Assembly (NCBI RefSeq): GCF_000757485.1
Contig: NZ_JPYO01000027.1
Span: forward strand, 372,001 to 436,000
Direction: 5' to 3'
Origin: Achromobacter sp. RTa
GTDB lineage: Bacteria > Pseudomonadota > Gammaproteobacteria > Burkholderiales > Burkholderiaceae_B
DNA: 64,000 nucleotides
Under the pieces are notes generated by a model. It saw only the letters and a list, made by a program, of their open reading frames with translations, had not been told where the DNA came from and searched no databases. Positions 10,748 through 18,929 of this stretch are shown here, in pieces; the stretch's first letter is position 1; each line of letters starts with the position of its first letter. A program made the translations under genes and the position numbers.

Positions 10748-11962
10748 TCACGCCGCAGGCGGCTTGTCCGGGGGGCCGGAAGGCGGCGCTCCGGGGCCGG
10801 GTGAACCGGCGACCGGAAGGTCCGCCATGCCGCCCCGGTTCTCGGGGATGCGCTCCAGCAGCTTGATGAGCACCGGCACGACGCCCATCGAGATCGCCAC
10901 CACCACGGACAGCACGTCGCGCTGCTCCAGATCCATCAGATGGTTGTCCCAGGCTTCGTTGAAAATGGCGAAGCTGAACTCGCCGCCCTGCGCCAGCGCG
11001 ACCGCGAACAGCAGGCGGTGGTAGCGAGGCAGCCCCAGGAAGCGCGCGAATCCATACAGCACCAGTCCTTTGACGAGCAGCAGCGCCGTCACTCCGGCGA
11101 TGATGAAGACCCAATGGTGCTCCACCACCTTCAGGTTCACGGACATGCCGATGGCCACGAAGAACAGCCCCAGCAGCAAGCCCTTGAAAGGGTCGATCGC
11201 TTTTTCCAGTTCGTCCCGGTAGCGGGACTCGGCCATCAGCACCCCGACCAGGAATCCGCCCAGGCCCGCCGACAGGCCGGCGTAGTCGAACAATTGCGCG
11301 GCGCCCACCACCATCAGCAGGGCCGCGGCGGTGAACAGCTCGTTCAGCTGCGCCCTGGCCGCCCAGCCCAGGAGCTGCAATCGATGAGCCACGGCAACCA
11401 CGACCACCGCGATCAGCGCCTCCTTGAAGGACGGCGCCGACGTGCCGTCCGTGCCCAGGAGGCCGGCCGCCACCAGCATCGGAATCGCCGCCATGTCCTG
11501 GAACAGCAACAGCCCCAGCGCCGAGCGCCCCAGCGGCATGCGCATCAGCCCGCGCTCCTCGAGCAGGCGCAAGGCCACCGCCGTGGACGACAGCGCCAGC
11601 GACAGGCCGCAAAGCACCGCCGCCTGCCATTCCATTCCGGCCAGGTGCCGCAACGCCGCGCCGAACACCACCCCCAGCAGCAGGCCGCAGACCAGCATCT
11701 GCAGGGATCCCAGTACGAAGACCTCGTTGCGCATTGCCCATAGACGCTTGGGCGAAAGCTCCAGCCCGATGATGAACAGCATCATGACCACGCCCCACTG
11801 GGACACTCCGATCATGGTGTCGACGTTCGTGACCAGCTTCAGGCAGGACGGCCCCACCAGCACGCCCGCGATCAGGTAGCCCGGGATGGCGCCCAGGCCC
11901 AACTGCTGGGTCACGGGTACGCAAAGCACGGCCGCTAGCAGGAGGATGAGGATCAGATCCAT
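10748..11962 (-). CDS. CPA2-type cation:proton antiporter, membrane domain only
   Basis: 404 residues with about twelve hydrophobic segments and the Kef-type transporter fold (GAIPGYLIAGVLVGP near residue 25; LFIIGLELSPKRLW; LFFVAIGMSVNL). It would exchange Na+ or K+ for H+ at the inner membrane. Unlike KefB/KefC it has no C-terminal RCK/TrkA-N domain: after the last helix only a short Pro/Gly-rich tail remains (GSPGPGAPPSGPPDKPP). Start 11962 (MDLILILLLAAVL) removes a non-membrane N-terminal extension present in a longer frame. Confidence 0.88.
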   Translation of the reverse strand: MDLILILLLAAVLCVPVTQQLGLGAIPGYLIAGVLVGPSCLKLVTNVDTMIGVSQWGVVMMLFIIGLELSPKRLWAMRNEVFVLGSLQMLVCGLLLGVVFGAALRHLAGMEWQAAVLCGLSLALSSTAVALRLLEERGLMRMPLGRSALGLLLFQDMAAIPMLVAAGLLGTDGTSAPSFKEALIAVVVVAVAHRLQLLGWAARAQLNELFTAAALLMVVGAAQLFDYAGLSAGLGGFLVGVLMAESRYRDELEKAIDPFKGLLLGLFFVAIGMSVNLKVVEHHWVFIIAGVTALLLVKGLVLYGFARFLGLPRYHRLLFAVALAQGGEFSFAIFNEAWDNHLMDLEQRDVLSVVVAISMGVVPVLIKLLERIPENRGGMADLPVAGSPGPGAPPSGPPDKPPAA

Positions 11963-12091
11963 GGGGCGATGGGCTACGGGTGGACGGTGGGACGCACGGC
12001 GCGGAAAGGCCGGCTCTGCCAAGATTCTGGGCAAAGAATGCCGCCGCCGGAAGTCCGTTGAAACCCGCTATGGGCGTCTTTCAGGCGCCGC

Positions 12092-12121
12092 TTTACACAA
12101 AGGAAAAAAATCCTGTAGAAT
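12092..12121 (+). promoter_or_regulatory. Probable sigma-70 promoter for tRNA-Ser
   Basis: TTTACA (12092-12097) and TAGAAT (12116-12121) are separated by 18 bp, about 95 bp upstream of the mature tRNA 5' end. This is the only good promoter-like pair between the antiporter gene and the tRNA. Confidence 0.5.
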
Positions 12122-12216
12122 TGCGGGCTTCGCTACTTCGACGACGTAGATCCTTCCGACCAGGGATTCTTTCGTGGAATTGATTTTCCACCGTTTTCGA
12201 AACCAAGTAGTGGAAA

Positions 12217-12307
<91 letters not shown>

Positions 12308-12363
12308 AGTATTGTTTGTATGTTGTTGATTTTTAATAAAAAAACGACATACTGAAAAATCAG

Positions 12364-12395
12364 CCCCACATGTGTCCCCACGTGTGGGGTTTTTT
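12364..12395 (+). terminator. Intrinsic terminator after tRNA-Ser
   Basis: Stem CCCCACA (12364-12370) with TGTGGGG (12383-12389), directly followed by TTTTTT. It is in position to end the tRNA transcript. Confidence 0.75.
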
Positions 12396-12463
12396 CATGC
12401 GTGTTCGCTGTTGCTTCAGCCCAACCCCATCAAACGTTCTCAAGTAGCATCTATGCTTTGCGC

Positions 12464-12524
12464 GGGCGCCTAGCTCCGGGATGATGAAGCTGGGCAGTGG
12501 TTGCGGAGCTAGGACGCCCTTTTT
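12464..12524 (+). terminator. Large stem-loop with T run (terminator or end of an sRNA)
   Basis: Arms GGGCG+CCTAGCTCCG (12464-12478) and CGGAGCTAGG+CGCCC (12504-12519) give 15 base pairs with a single bulged A and a 25-base loop, followed by TTTTT. No gene immediately precedes it, so it might terminate an unseen small RNA or be the remnant of a mobile-element end. Confidence 0.5.
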
Positions 12525-12662
12525 CCTCTTGCTTTAGCGGGCTGGTATCGTCGGAGTCGCCCCATCAGTTTTAAAGAACCCTCGCAATTTTTCTGTCGAC
12601 AAGTTCGGGAGCTAGTCCATGAGCAAAGATCCCGAAGTTTGCATTACGAATGAGATGATCGA

Positions 12663-13001
12663 ATGACGGACCCGATTGATGATTCAGACGCCGAAGAACC
12701 AACATTGTTCCGAGATATCGTTGCATTCATGGCGGCCAAGAAGGTATCTACCAAATGTCCTGCATGCGGAAGTGCCTCGTGGGATCTAATTGGGACTGAG
12801 GATGCCGAGAACTCGCTTTGGCCAGTGATCCCCACGCGCGGCTTGACCGTAGACGGCAACACGACGCGTATGGCAAGCCGGGTAATCATCGCCGAATGTA
12901 ATAATTGCGGTTTCTTGCGGTTTCATAGCTATAGAACGTTCGAAAAATGGAAGGCGCAAAAGAACAAAGAAGGGGCATCGAAGGAAATCGCAGATGAGTA
13001 A
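12663..13001 (+). CDS. Hypothetical zinc-ribbon-like protein
   Basis: 112 residues, not recognised. Two cysteine pairs, CPAC (about residues 32-35) and CNNC (about 79-82), are arranged like a treble-clef or ribbon zinc site, with an acidic N-terminus and a Lys-rich C-terminus. Its last 8 bases overlap the next gene, so the two are likely translated together. Codon use is less GC-biased than the core genes, which suggests acquired DNA. Confidence 0.6.
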   Translation: MTDPIDDSDAEEPTLFRDIVAFMAAKKVSTKCPACGSASWDLIGTEDAENSLWPVIPTRGLTVDGNTTRMASRVIIAECNNCGFLRFHSYRTFEKWKAQKNKEGASKEIADE

Positions 13002-13479
13002 CGCCTACAACGTTCCTCTCAAGGACCGCGGTCCATACGGGAGATCTGCCTCCTTCGGGCAGGTTGCACAAGGAGGCGGTGGCGGCGACAATGGTGGCAT
13101 GGATCGCCTTGATCACCTTGAAAAGCGAGTCGACGACATCGACGGCCGACTCGGCCGGATCGAGAAGGACGTGGACACCCTAAAGGGGGATGTCAGTACT
13201 CTGAAGTCCGACGTCAACACGATAAAAACCACGCTCGCCAGCATTGATGCAAAGCTCGATATTGGTGGCATTCGCGCGTCAGTGGAGAAGGCTCACACCG
13301 ACATCTACAAATGGATTGTCAGCATCATCGCGGTGGTTGGGGCAATTTACTTCGGCATTCAGCGGTTAGCGCCTGTAGTCCCACCCCAAGGATATCCGCA
13401 AGCAGTAGCTCCGCAGGTGGTACCGACGCCGACTCCAGCACCGGTTCCAGTTCCCGCTCAGCCTCCCCAAGGAAGATAG
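12994..13479 (+). CDS. Hypothetical coiled-coil membrane-anchored protein
   Basis: 161 residues. Layout: Gly-rich N-terminus, a heptad-repeat coiled coil (about residues 36-92, with LEKRVDDIDGRLGRIEKDVD and TLKSDVNTIKTTL), one transmembrane helix (about 107-127, WIVSIIAVVGAIYFGI), and a Pro/Val/Gln-rich tail. This layout is common among small phage or island proteins of unknown role. AAGGAAA precedes the ATG, and the start overlaps the upstream gene by 8 bp. No function is assigned. Confidence 0.65.
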   Translation: MSNAYNVPLKDRGPYGRSASFGQVAQGGGGGDNGGMDRLDHLEKRVDDIDGRLGRIEKDVDTLKGDVSTLKSDVNTIKTTLASIDAKLDIGGIRASVEKAHTDIYKWIVSIIAVVGAIYFGIQRLAPVVPPQGYPQAVAPQVVPTPTPAPVPVPAQPPQGR

Positions 13480-13502
13480 TTAGCAGCGGCACCCATGCTC
13501 CA

Positions 13503-13524
13503 AGCCACCTCCGGGTGGCTTTTT
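13503..13524 (+). terminator. Intrinsic terminator
   Basis: AGCCACC (13503-13509) pairs with GGTGGCT (13514-13520), followed by TTTTCATTT. It ends the two-gene unit 12663-13479. Confidence 0.8.
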
Positions 13525-13553
13525 CATTTGAGCGGCTTCCAGCGAAACAGAAC

Positions 13554-13574
13554 AGCCCCTCAGAAGGGGCTTTG
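13554..13574. terminator. Second hairpin terminator
   Basis: AGCCCCT (13554-13560) pairs with AGGGGCT (13565-13571), followed by TTTGCTTTG on the plus strand. It could also serve the minus-strand gene ending at 13616. Confidence 0.55.
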
Positions 13575-13615
13575 CTTTGTGCCTTTTGCCGCCAGACTCT
13601 GGGCTCAGGGTGGTG

Positions 13616-13951
13616 CTAGAAATATCCTCTCAACTCTTCCTGTGATGCGCCGCCGCGCGCCTCAAAGTCCAACAAAACTCCCATCGGAACCTCGGCCTCT
13701 CGGTAACCCAGCGGCACCGACCGGTCGTGCGTCAGAATCCAACCGGCACTGTCGCCTTCCGGGCCCCAAATCACAATAAAGCGCGCCTGGTCCTCTTCCT
13801 CGAAGCTTCGCCAGCCTCGGTCCACGAACCTATTCTTCGCGCCTCGCGGCCCTTCTTTTGCATCGGCGATGCTTGCAAAAGTGGCCTTCCGCCACCCCGC
13901 TCGGTCATGAACAGCACGGAACTTAACAGGACGCGCTACACCCGTCGCCAT
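13616..13951 (-). CDS. Hypothetical protein
   Basis: 111 residues, unrecognised: basic N-terminus, mixed charged middle, no membrane segment and no conserved motif I can name. It is preceded by GGAGG at a workable distance (9 bases) from the ATG at 13951 and has a hairpin downstream, which favours a real gene. It sits in the accessory region on the opposite strand to 12663-13479. Confidence 0.5.
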   Translation of the reverse strand: MATGVARPVKFRAVHDRAGWRKATFASIADAKEGPRGAKNRFVDRGWRSFEEEDQARFIVIWGPEGDSAGWILTHDRSVPLGYREAEVPMGVLLDFEARGGASQEELRGYF

Positions 13952-14165
13952 AGCTCACCACCTCCATTCCAATCAGTTTGATGCTCACACGTTGCCGCTT
14001 CCGAGGTTGGTTTGGGACAGTGTCGACTTGGCCAACAGAAAGGCCGGTACCAGTTCCGTAGGCGCTCTCTGCGCTGGAGTGCCCAACCAGCCTGCCGTGA
14101 GTGGGCTCTTGTTCGGGAGGCAAGGCTGACCCCAGCGGGAGATAGGTGGCCCTGGCCAGGCACGC

Positions 14166-14852
14166 CTACGGGGCTTGAATTGAAAGCTCGGTGGTCGGAT
14201 GGAAATCAAACTCAACCTGCACCCATCGGCGCACCGCCCGGAAAGGCCGCCAGGGCTTGGGTTCTCCTGCAGAATCACTGATCAAGCCCTCTGCCGGCAG
14301 CGGCAATTGACGCTGAACCATGGCAAGCGCTTCGTTGTATCGGAAGTAGCAATAGGAACTTGAAATCAGCAGGTGGTCGGCCACCTCTTTCATCCTGTTG
14401 TCGAACCTACGCAGCAGGTGGAGGTATGCGCCAGCTCTCGATTCGTGCGGCTCGTGTTCTCTGGGCTCTGTCATAGCTTCTTCTGCCGCGATCAAGTGCA
14501 GCAGAGGATCGCTGAAGCCATTCGCGGCCAGCTTGCGCATTGCCGGGTGGTCATCGATGCTGACTTCTTCGCCGTCGATGTGACGATCCAGCTTGACGGC
14601 GTGGCGCACCACAGTCTCGCCATAGGTCGTCAACTCGTTGTATAGGAATGCAACTAGTCGATCTTGAAAAAACGAGTCATCGAAGTTGAGTGCTACGCCC
14701 AGCTTTTCAGCCACCACGGGCGCCATCAACCAAGCTTCGCCCTCGATATCTTCAGGTGTGTACTCGTTGTGTGTCTTCCATGCGATGGACTTAAATCTCT
14801 GGTGCGTTGTACTGACGAATCGCTGGAATGCTTCAAAATCGGCCCCTGACAC
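14166..14852 (-). CDS. Hypothetical protein, weakly sigma-factor-like layout
   Basis: 228 residues, starting with GTG. It is all-helical looking, with an acidic segment DIEGEAWLMAPVVAEKLG (residues 34-51) reminiscent of sigma-70 region 2 ('D..Q..W') and a possible helix-turn-helix around KEVADHLLISSSYCYFRYNEAL (about 158-179, shown here only in outline). These resemblances are weak. A 7-bp dyad (14881-14903) lies 28 bp upstream and may be its operator. No assignment is made. Confidence 0.5.
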   Translation of the reverse strand: MSGADFEAFQRFVSTTHQRFKSIAWKTHNEYTPEDIEGEAWLMAPVVAEKLGVALNFDDSFFQDRLVAFLYNELTTYGETVVRHAVKLDRHIDGEEVSIDDHPAMRKLAANGFSDPLLHLIAAEEAMTEPREHEPHESRAGAYLHLLRRFDNRMKEVADHLLISSSYCYFRYNEALAMVQRQLPLPAEGLISDSAGEPKPWRPFRAVRRWVQVEFDFHPTTELSIQAP

Positions 14853-15378
14853 TGCTGCCCCCCCACGACTTGGCAGTTGGTAGGGTATTACCCGGGTACC
14901 CTAAATCGCAATGAGCGCTGCGTAAGCGACCTTTTCAAGGTACAGCAGATCGGAATCGCCTTAAGGCGTAGCGACTTGCCGCTTTGCGCTGGACCAGCAT
15001 GTTCTTGTCCGACCTGCGGGGCCGTGCCGGGTACATCCCGGCGGGCCGAGCCCGCGACGCCGGCATCGCTCCGGCGAGCGTTGGGGGGCTCCGCCGGGTT
15101 CGGGCGGCAGGCTTGCAGCTACTCTGCCGCGGTGAGGCGGTTCTGACTGCGCTTGTCTGCCGCGTAGGTGGGTTTAGAACTGGTACCGCAAGCATTGAGA
15201 GCGGTTCACTTAGGTATCAGGGTCCCTGTTCCACCGACCTCAACATTCCTCAACAGGCTGACGACTTCGTAGCGGGGGCCATGTCAGGTTTTGACGGGTT
15301 CTCGCCATCCCAGGATTCTTTACACCTACTCCAGGTTGAATGGCCGGCGGGCGTTATGAGCTCCATTCGGAAGTGCCT
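14853..15378. other. Gene-poor stretch in the accessory region
   Basis: 526 bp with no confident gene. The start holds the TAGGGTA/TACCCTA dyad. The middle (15000-15130) is GC-rich with several small inverted repeats (e.g. GCCGGGTACATCCCGGC). Open frames on both strands there lack ribosome sites and have Arg/Pro/Ala-rich translations typical of non-coding GC-rich DNA. The end abuts the terminase remnant. Confidence 0.4.
14881..14903. promoter_or_regulatory. Operator-like dyad upstream of the 14852 gene
   Basis: TAGGGTA (14881-14887), a 9-base spacer, then TACCCTA (14897-14903): a perfect 7-bp inverted repeat, 28 bp upstream of the minus-strand GTG start at 14852. The size suits a dimeric helix-turn-helix repressor. 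Function is inferred only from position and symmetry. Confidence 0.4.
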
Positions 15379-15788
15379 TTAGTCTAATTCGACCGAGCGA
15401 TGGTCATTCAGACTGTAGGGGGCCTGTAGGGTTTTGCGACCTGCAACAAAAGCCCATTTTGGTGTTGGCTTTGTTGGGGCAGTCTTGCCATCGTCCTCGT
15501 CGTCGGCAACACGACGCTCAGTCTTCCCCCAGCGCACGATCTTGCGGATGTCGCTGAAGCCAATCTTGGCCAACTCCCGCAGACCATATCCTGGGTAATT
15601 TCGGTCCGCGCTGAGCGCTTATCCTGAGCCGCTTTCACGGCATCTTGGATACTAAGTTTTGCTAAGAGCTGCGCTCCCTGCTCATTCGCAGTCTTTTGGG
15701 AATAACCCGCCCTTATCGCCGCTTGCATGGCGTTGAGGTCAACGAGGTACTCATCCACGAAGCGGCGCTGTTTGTCTGTTAGCGCCAT
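15379..15788 (-). pseudogene. Phage terminase small subunit, frameshifted and truncated
   Basis: The N-terminal frame, from the ATG at 15788, reads MALTDKQRRFVDEYLVDLNA...AIRAGYSQKTANEQGAQLL, the DNA-binding start of Terminase_2-type small subunits, and continues to EITQDMV. There the frame shifts (about 15590): the next frame continues RELAKIGFSDIRKIVRWG, the expected family sequence. Restoring one base near GTCTGCGGGAG would join them. The C-terminal part (about residues 105 on) no longer looks like the family and no large subunit follows. It is a remnant of a prophage packaging gene. Confidence 0.8.
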
Positions 15789-15830
15789 ACTGAATATATT
15801 CCCATTGTGCCTATTTCGTACAAACAAAAA

Positions 15831-16814
15831 ATGCATCCAACTACCCAGCGGCAGCGAACCAAAACTGCGAAAACCCGCCGGTTAATCATGCTCTTTCTCG
15901 CACTCCCCGCTACGGTCGCGACAATCGCCATAGGGTTATTCATCTATAAGTTTCATGGCCGGTCGCTCTCTCCAGAAACCGGAGATTGGGGCACGTTTGG
16001 CGACTTTCTGGGAGGAATTGTCAACCCCATCGCGGGCCTTGTGACGATCGTGCTACTCGTACTCACGTTACGCTCGCAACAGGACGAGCTGGAGGAGCAG
16101 CGCAGGCAGCTTGCCAAGCAAGCCTTCGACCAATCATTCTTTGGCTGGACGAGCAGCTACCGAGAATTGATTGCAGAGTTGCAGTACGGCGCCGGCACCG
16201 AGGATGACCCACGTACAGGGGGTGTAGTTGCGCTCGACGCGATCATTCGAGGCTGCGCACTCAATAACTTTCAGACTGCGACGTTGATAGAACAGTATCA
16301 AGCTGCCAGCAAAGCGGAGCAAGACAGGCTTCGATCTGAGCAAAAGATCGAGGCCGCAGATCGGTGGAAGCGCGTATTCTTGCAGAACGAGCCTCAGCTA
16401 GGCGCGCTTGTTAGAACGCTCTATTCGTTGCTGAGGTGGGTGGATTCACACCCGAATGTGAGCTGGGCGGAAAAGTGGGACGCTGTGTTGATCCTACGAG
16501 CTCGGCTTTCGGGCCCAGAACTGCGGGCTATCTTTTTCAATGGGTTTCTACCTGAGGGAAGAAAGTTCAACGCATACGTCCATCGGTATGCGCTGTTGGA
16601 TAACTTGCCGCGCGTTGGCCACAATCGCATCAAACTGGCGATGCACCTAGACCTCCACCCCTTTGAACGAGCGAGCTTCGATTCCGACCTAGCCAGGGCT
16701 GAACTTCTCAAGTCGAATGCAGTGGAGCCGTTATCTGCACCGACTCATTCACCGGTCGAGGACCGTAAACTACTTAGTCGGGGCCAAACCGAAACAGCGG
16801 AACGCAAATATTGA
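15831..16814 (+). CDS. Putative phage abortive-infection-like membrane protein (PutAbiC-like)
   Basis: 327 residues. Two transmembrane helices (about residues 18-42 and 60-80) flank a short segment WGTFGDFLGGIVNPIAG, followed by a coiled coil (LRSQQDELEEQRRQLAKQ, about 83-100) and a long soluble domain with FFNGFLPEGRKF. This combination matches what I know of the 'putative phage abortive infection protein' family (PutAbiC). The assignment is from memory of the pattern, not a search. Members are found in prophages and islands, and few are tested. The start is the ATG at 15831; a GTG at 15807 is possible. It lies divergent from the terminase remnant with 42 bp between starts. Confidence 0.65.
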   Translation: MHPTTQRQRTKTAKTRRLIMLFLALPATVATIAIGLFIYKFHGRSLSPETGDWGTFGDFLGGIVNPIAGLVTIVLLVLTLRSQQDELEEQRRQLAKQAFDQSFFGWTSSYRELIAELQYGAGTEDDPRTGGVVALDAIIRGCALNNFQTATLIEQYQAASKAEQDRLRSEQKIEAADRWKRVFLQNEPQLGALVRTLYSLLRWVDSHPNVSWAEKWDAVLILRARLSGPELRAIFFNGFLPEGRKFNAYVHRYALLDNLPRVGHNRIKLAMHLDLHPFERASFDSDLARAELLKSNAVEPLSAPTHSPVEDRKLLSRGQTETAERKY

Positions 16815-16937
16815 CGCGTTCCCGGACTTCTTATCGCACCCCGCATTGGGATCAAACCGGAGCTTTATGTCTGCCAGCCGGAGCCTATTCAGCGCGGCGT
16901 ACGGTCTCTCTGACCCCTGCTCTCTGGACACAAAGAA

Positions 16938-16953
16938 GCCGCCGAGAGGCGGC
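16938..16953 (-). terminator. Hairpin downstream of the 69-residue gene
   Basis: GCCGCC (16938-16943), loop GAGA, GGCGGC (16948-16953), followed on the minus strand by TTCTTTGTG. A modest intrinsic terminator 10 bp beyond the stop at 16964. Confidence 0.5.
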
Positions 16954-16963
16954 CTACTAATTC

Positions 16964-17173
16964 TTAGTTATCGCTCGGCTTGCGGATGAACTCGTCGGTA
17001 CCTGCGCGCCACGATCCGTATACGACTTCATATGGATCCCCGCACAATTCAAACACCTGGTCTGCTGCTTCCTTCGAATCGTAAGGACCGCGCAGGTCCC
17101 ATCCATCACGGTCTTTCAAAACACCCCAAGCCATATACATGCCGGGGTTCTCAATGTTCTTGGGATACGCCAT
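16964..17173 (-). CDS. Small hypothetical protein
   Basis: 69 residues, soluble, rich in aromatic residues (MYMAWGVLKDRDGWDLRGPY), not recognised. AGGAG lies 7 bases before the ATG at 17173, and a hairpin terminator follows the stop, so the unit looks complete. It is probably part of the accessory region that starts after the tRNA. Confidence 0.6.
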   Translation of the reverse strand: MAYPKNIENPGMYMAWGVLKDRDGWDLRGPYDSKEAADQVFELCGDPYEVVYGSWRAGTDEFIRKPSDN

Positions 17174-17300
17174 AGAATCTCCTGTGTAAATAGATAAGAT
17201 TACCGAACCTTTAAGTCGCGGAGCGTTAGTTAAGCACCGCTACATTATCTTAGAGCGCAGGAGCACGCCCCCCTTCCCAGCAAGGCTCCCGATTCAAAAA

Positions 17301-17322
17301 GGCCAATCCCATGGGATTGGCC
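17301..17322. terminator. Bidirectional palindromic terminator
   Basis: A perfect 22-bp palindrome (GGCCAATCCC and its complement), flanked by AAAAA on the left and TTTT on the right, so it can act on both strands. It ends the flavin reductase transcript and marks the right boundary of the accessory region. Confidence 0.8.
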
Positions 17323-17334
17323 TTTTGCTTTCCG

Positions 17335-17952
17335 TCAGACCGGCGCCGTCGGCCGGGCCAGCTGAAACAGGTCCGAGCTGCGCGCGTACCACCCCCCGCC
17401 GTGCATGCGCGCGATCAGCGCCATGGAAGGCGTGTCCACATAGCCGCGGGCGGCGTCCTGCACATAGGCGTCATCGACATGCGCGCCGAGCACGCGGCCG
17501 ATCACCACGATCTGCCGCGGGCCGGTGACGACCGTCGCCTGGCTCACGCACTCCAGGGACACGGGGCTGCCCTCGATCAAGGGCGGACGCACGTGGATGG
17601 CGGGCTTCGCGGCCAGGCCGGCCGCCGCCAACTCGTCCACGTCCGGCGGATAGTCCGCGCAGGTCTGGTTCATCTGCTGGACGAGGGATTCCGGCACCAG
17701 GTTCACGACGAACTCGCCGTTCTCGATAATGTTGGCGCCCGAATCCTTCAGTTCGCCATTGGCATGGCGCATCAGCCCGATGGCGACCGTAGGGGGCTGG
17801 TGCCCCATGACGTTGAAAAAGCTGAACGGCGCCGCGTTGACGACGCCTTTGCCGGATACCGTGGTGACCCACGCGATCGGGCGCGGGGTGACGGTCGATG
17901 TCAGCACGTTGTAGACCGTCTGCGCTGGCAAGGCGCTGAAATCGAAATGCAT
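17335..17952 (-). CDS. Flavin reductase-like FMN-binding protein
   Basis: 205 residues of the flavin reductase-like split-barrel family. MHFDFSALPAQTVYNVLTSTVTPRPIAW (in part PRPIAWVTT, residues 23-31) and the segment NAAPFSFFNVMGHQPP are the FMN-binding signatures of this YwrF/ribF-like group. Such proteins give reduced flavin to partner oxygenases or reduce aromatic substrates directly; no partner oxygenase is adjacent. AGGAGG precedes the start, which lies 3 bp after the nitrilase stop, so translation is likely coupled. It is the last gene of a three-gene unit. Confidence 0.9.
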   Translation of the reverse strand: MHFDFSALPAQTVYNVLTSTVTPRPIAWVTTVSGKGVVNAAPFSFFNVMGHQPPTVAIGLMRHANGELKDSGANIIENGEFVVNLVPESLVQQMNQTCADYPPDVDELAAAGLAAKPAIHVRPPLIEGSPVSLECVSQATVVTGPRQIVVIGRVLGAHVDDAYVQDAARGYVDTPSMALIARMHGGGWYARSSDLFQLARPTAPV

Positions 17953-17955
17953 GAA

Positions 17956-18915
17956 TCAAGCCTCCTGCTGCTGGGCGTCGTCGATGGCGGAAACGGCGCG
18001 CTTGGCGCGGGTGTCCACCTGCAACTGGAACACGTCGGGCCGCGCATAGTGGCCGGAGACGTCGAAATCGTACTTGCCGCGCAGGATCTGCTTGGGGTTG
18101 ATATCCGCGTAGAGGATGGTCTCGCCCGAGAAGTCGGGGCCGGCCAGCACCTCTCCCAGCGGATCGATGATGGCGCTGCCGCCGCGCATCAGCACCGTGT
18201 CGGGCTTGTCGCCCAGCGCGCATTCGAAATCGTCGGGGTAGGCGTCGCGGCGCAGGTGCTGGCAGGACGTCAACACATAGCAGCGCCCTTCCAGCGCGAT
18301 ATGCCGCATGCTGGGGATCCATGAATCGCGATCGTCCGCGGTGGGCGCGCAATACAGCGCCACGCCCTGGCTGTACATGTACATGCGCAGCATCGGCATG
18401 TAGTTTTCCCAGCAGATGACCGCGCCGATCTTGCCGTAGGGCGTGTCGAAAACCGGCATGGTGGAGCCGTCGCCGAAGCCCCAGATCAAGCGCTCCCCCG
18501 CGGTGGGCATGAGCTTGCGGTGCTTGCCCGCCAGCCCGTTCCTGCCATTGAAATACAGCACGGTGCAGTACAGCGTGCCGCCATCGGCCTCGATGCAGCC
18601 CATCACCACGAAGCTGTCGGTCTCGGCGGCGGCCTCGGCGATCAGCGCCACTTCCTCGCCATCCAGCCGGACGGCCTGGTTGTGATAGCTGGCGAAGGCG
18701 TCGCGGCCTTCGGGCTTGCGCATGCCGATCGGCGCGCCGAAGGAATTGCCCTTGGGGTAGCCGCCGAGAAACGCCTCGGGGAACACCTGCACACGGGCGC
18801 CCTGCTCCGCCGCCTGGCGGATCAGGGACGCCGCCTTCTGGGCGCAGGCGATGCTGTCGGTGGGAATGGATGCGGCCTGGATGACGGCGGCCTTGAAGCT
18901 CTGTTGCGCGGACAT
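17956..18915 (-). CDS. Nitrilase
   Basis: Hydrolyses a nitrile to its carboxylic acid and ammonia. 319 residues with the full catalytic triad Glu47 (FPEAFLGGYPKG), Lys134 (KHRKLMPT) and Cys168 (ICWENYMP). The CWENYMP context and the C-terminal GHYARPDVFQLQVD are typical of true nitrilases rather than amidases of the superfamily. Start 18915 is preceded by AAGGAGAG. It sits between an MHS-type transporter (14 bp upstream) and a flavin reductase, with an IclR regulator divergent; the neighbours suggest import and conversion of a small nitrile or arylacetonitrile, but the substrate is unknown. Confidence 0.93.
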   Translation of the reverse strand: MSAQQSFKAAVIQAASIPTDSIACAQKAASLIRQAAEQGARVQVFPEAFLGGYPKGNSFGAPIGMRKPEGRDAFASYHNQAVRLDGEEVALIAEAAAETDSFVVMGCIEADGGTLYCTVLYFNGRNGLAGKHRKLMPTAGERLIWGFGDGSTMPVFDTPYGKIGAVICWENYMPMLRMYMYSQGVALYCAPTADDRDSWIPSMRHIALEGRCYVLTSCQHLRRDAYPDDFECALGDKPDTVLMRGGSAIIDPLGEVLAGPDFSGETILYADINPKQILRGKYDFDVSGHYARPDVFQLQVDTRAKRAVSAIDDAQQQEA

Positions 18916-18929
18916 GTCTCTCCTTTCTC

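Larger units (their letters stand above)
12308..12662. other. Junction region between tRNA-Ser and accessory genes
   Basis: 355 bp without a supported gene. It starts with AT-rich DNA, then a terminator hairpin (12364-12395), then a second large stem-loop with a T run (12464-12524). The last 130 bp before the next gene show no strong promoter. Base composition is visibly poorer in G+C than the flanking core genes. Confidence 0.5.

Noticed and set aside
13923..14123. 66-codon minus-strand frame upstream of the 13951 gene
   Set aside because: No convincing ribosome site; it overlaps the start of the better-supported 111-residue gene, and its translation has no known features.
14935..15382. Overlapping open frames on both strands in the GC-rich middle of the accessory region
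   Set aside because: No ribosome sites, Arg/Pro/Ala-rich translations and no recognisable domain; treated as non-coding.
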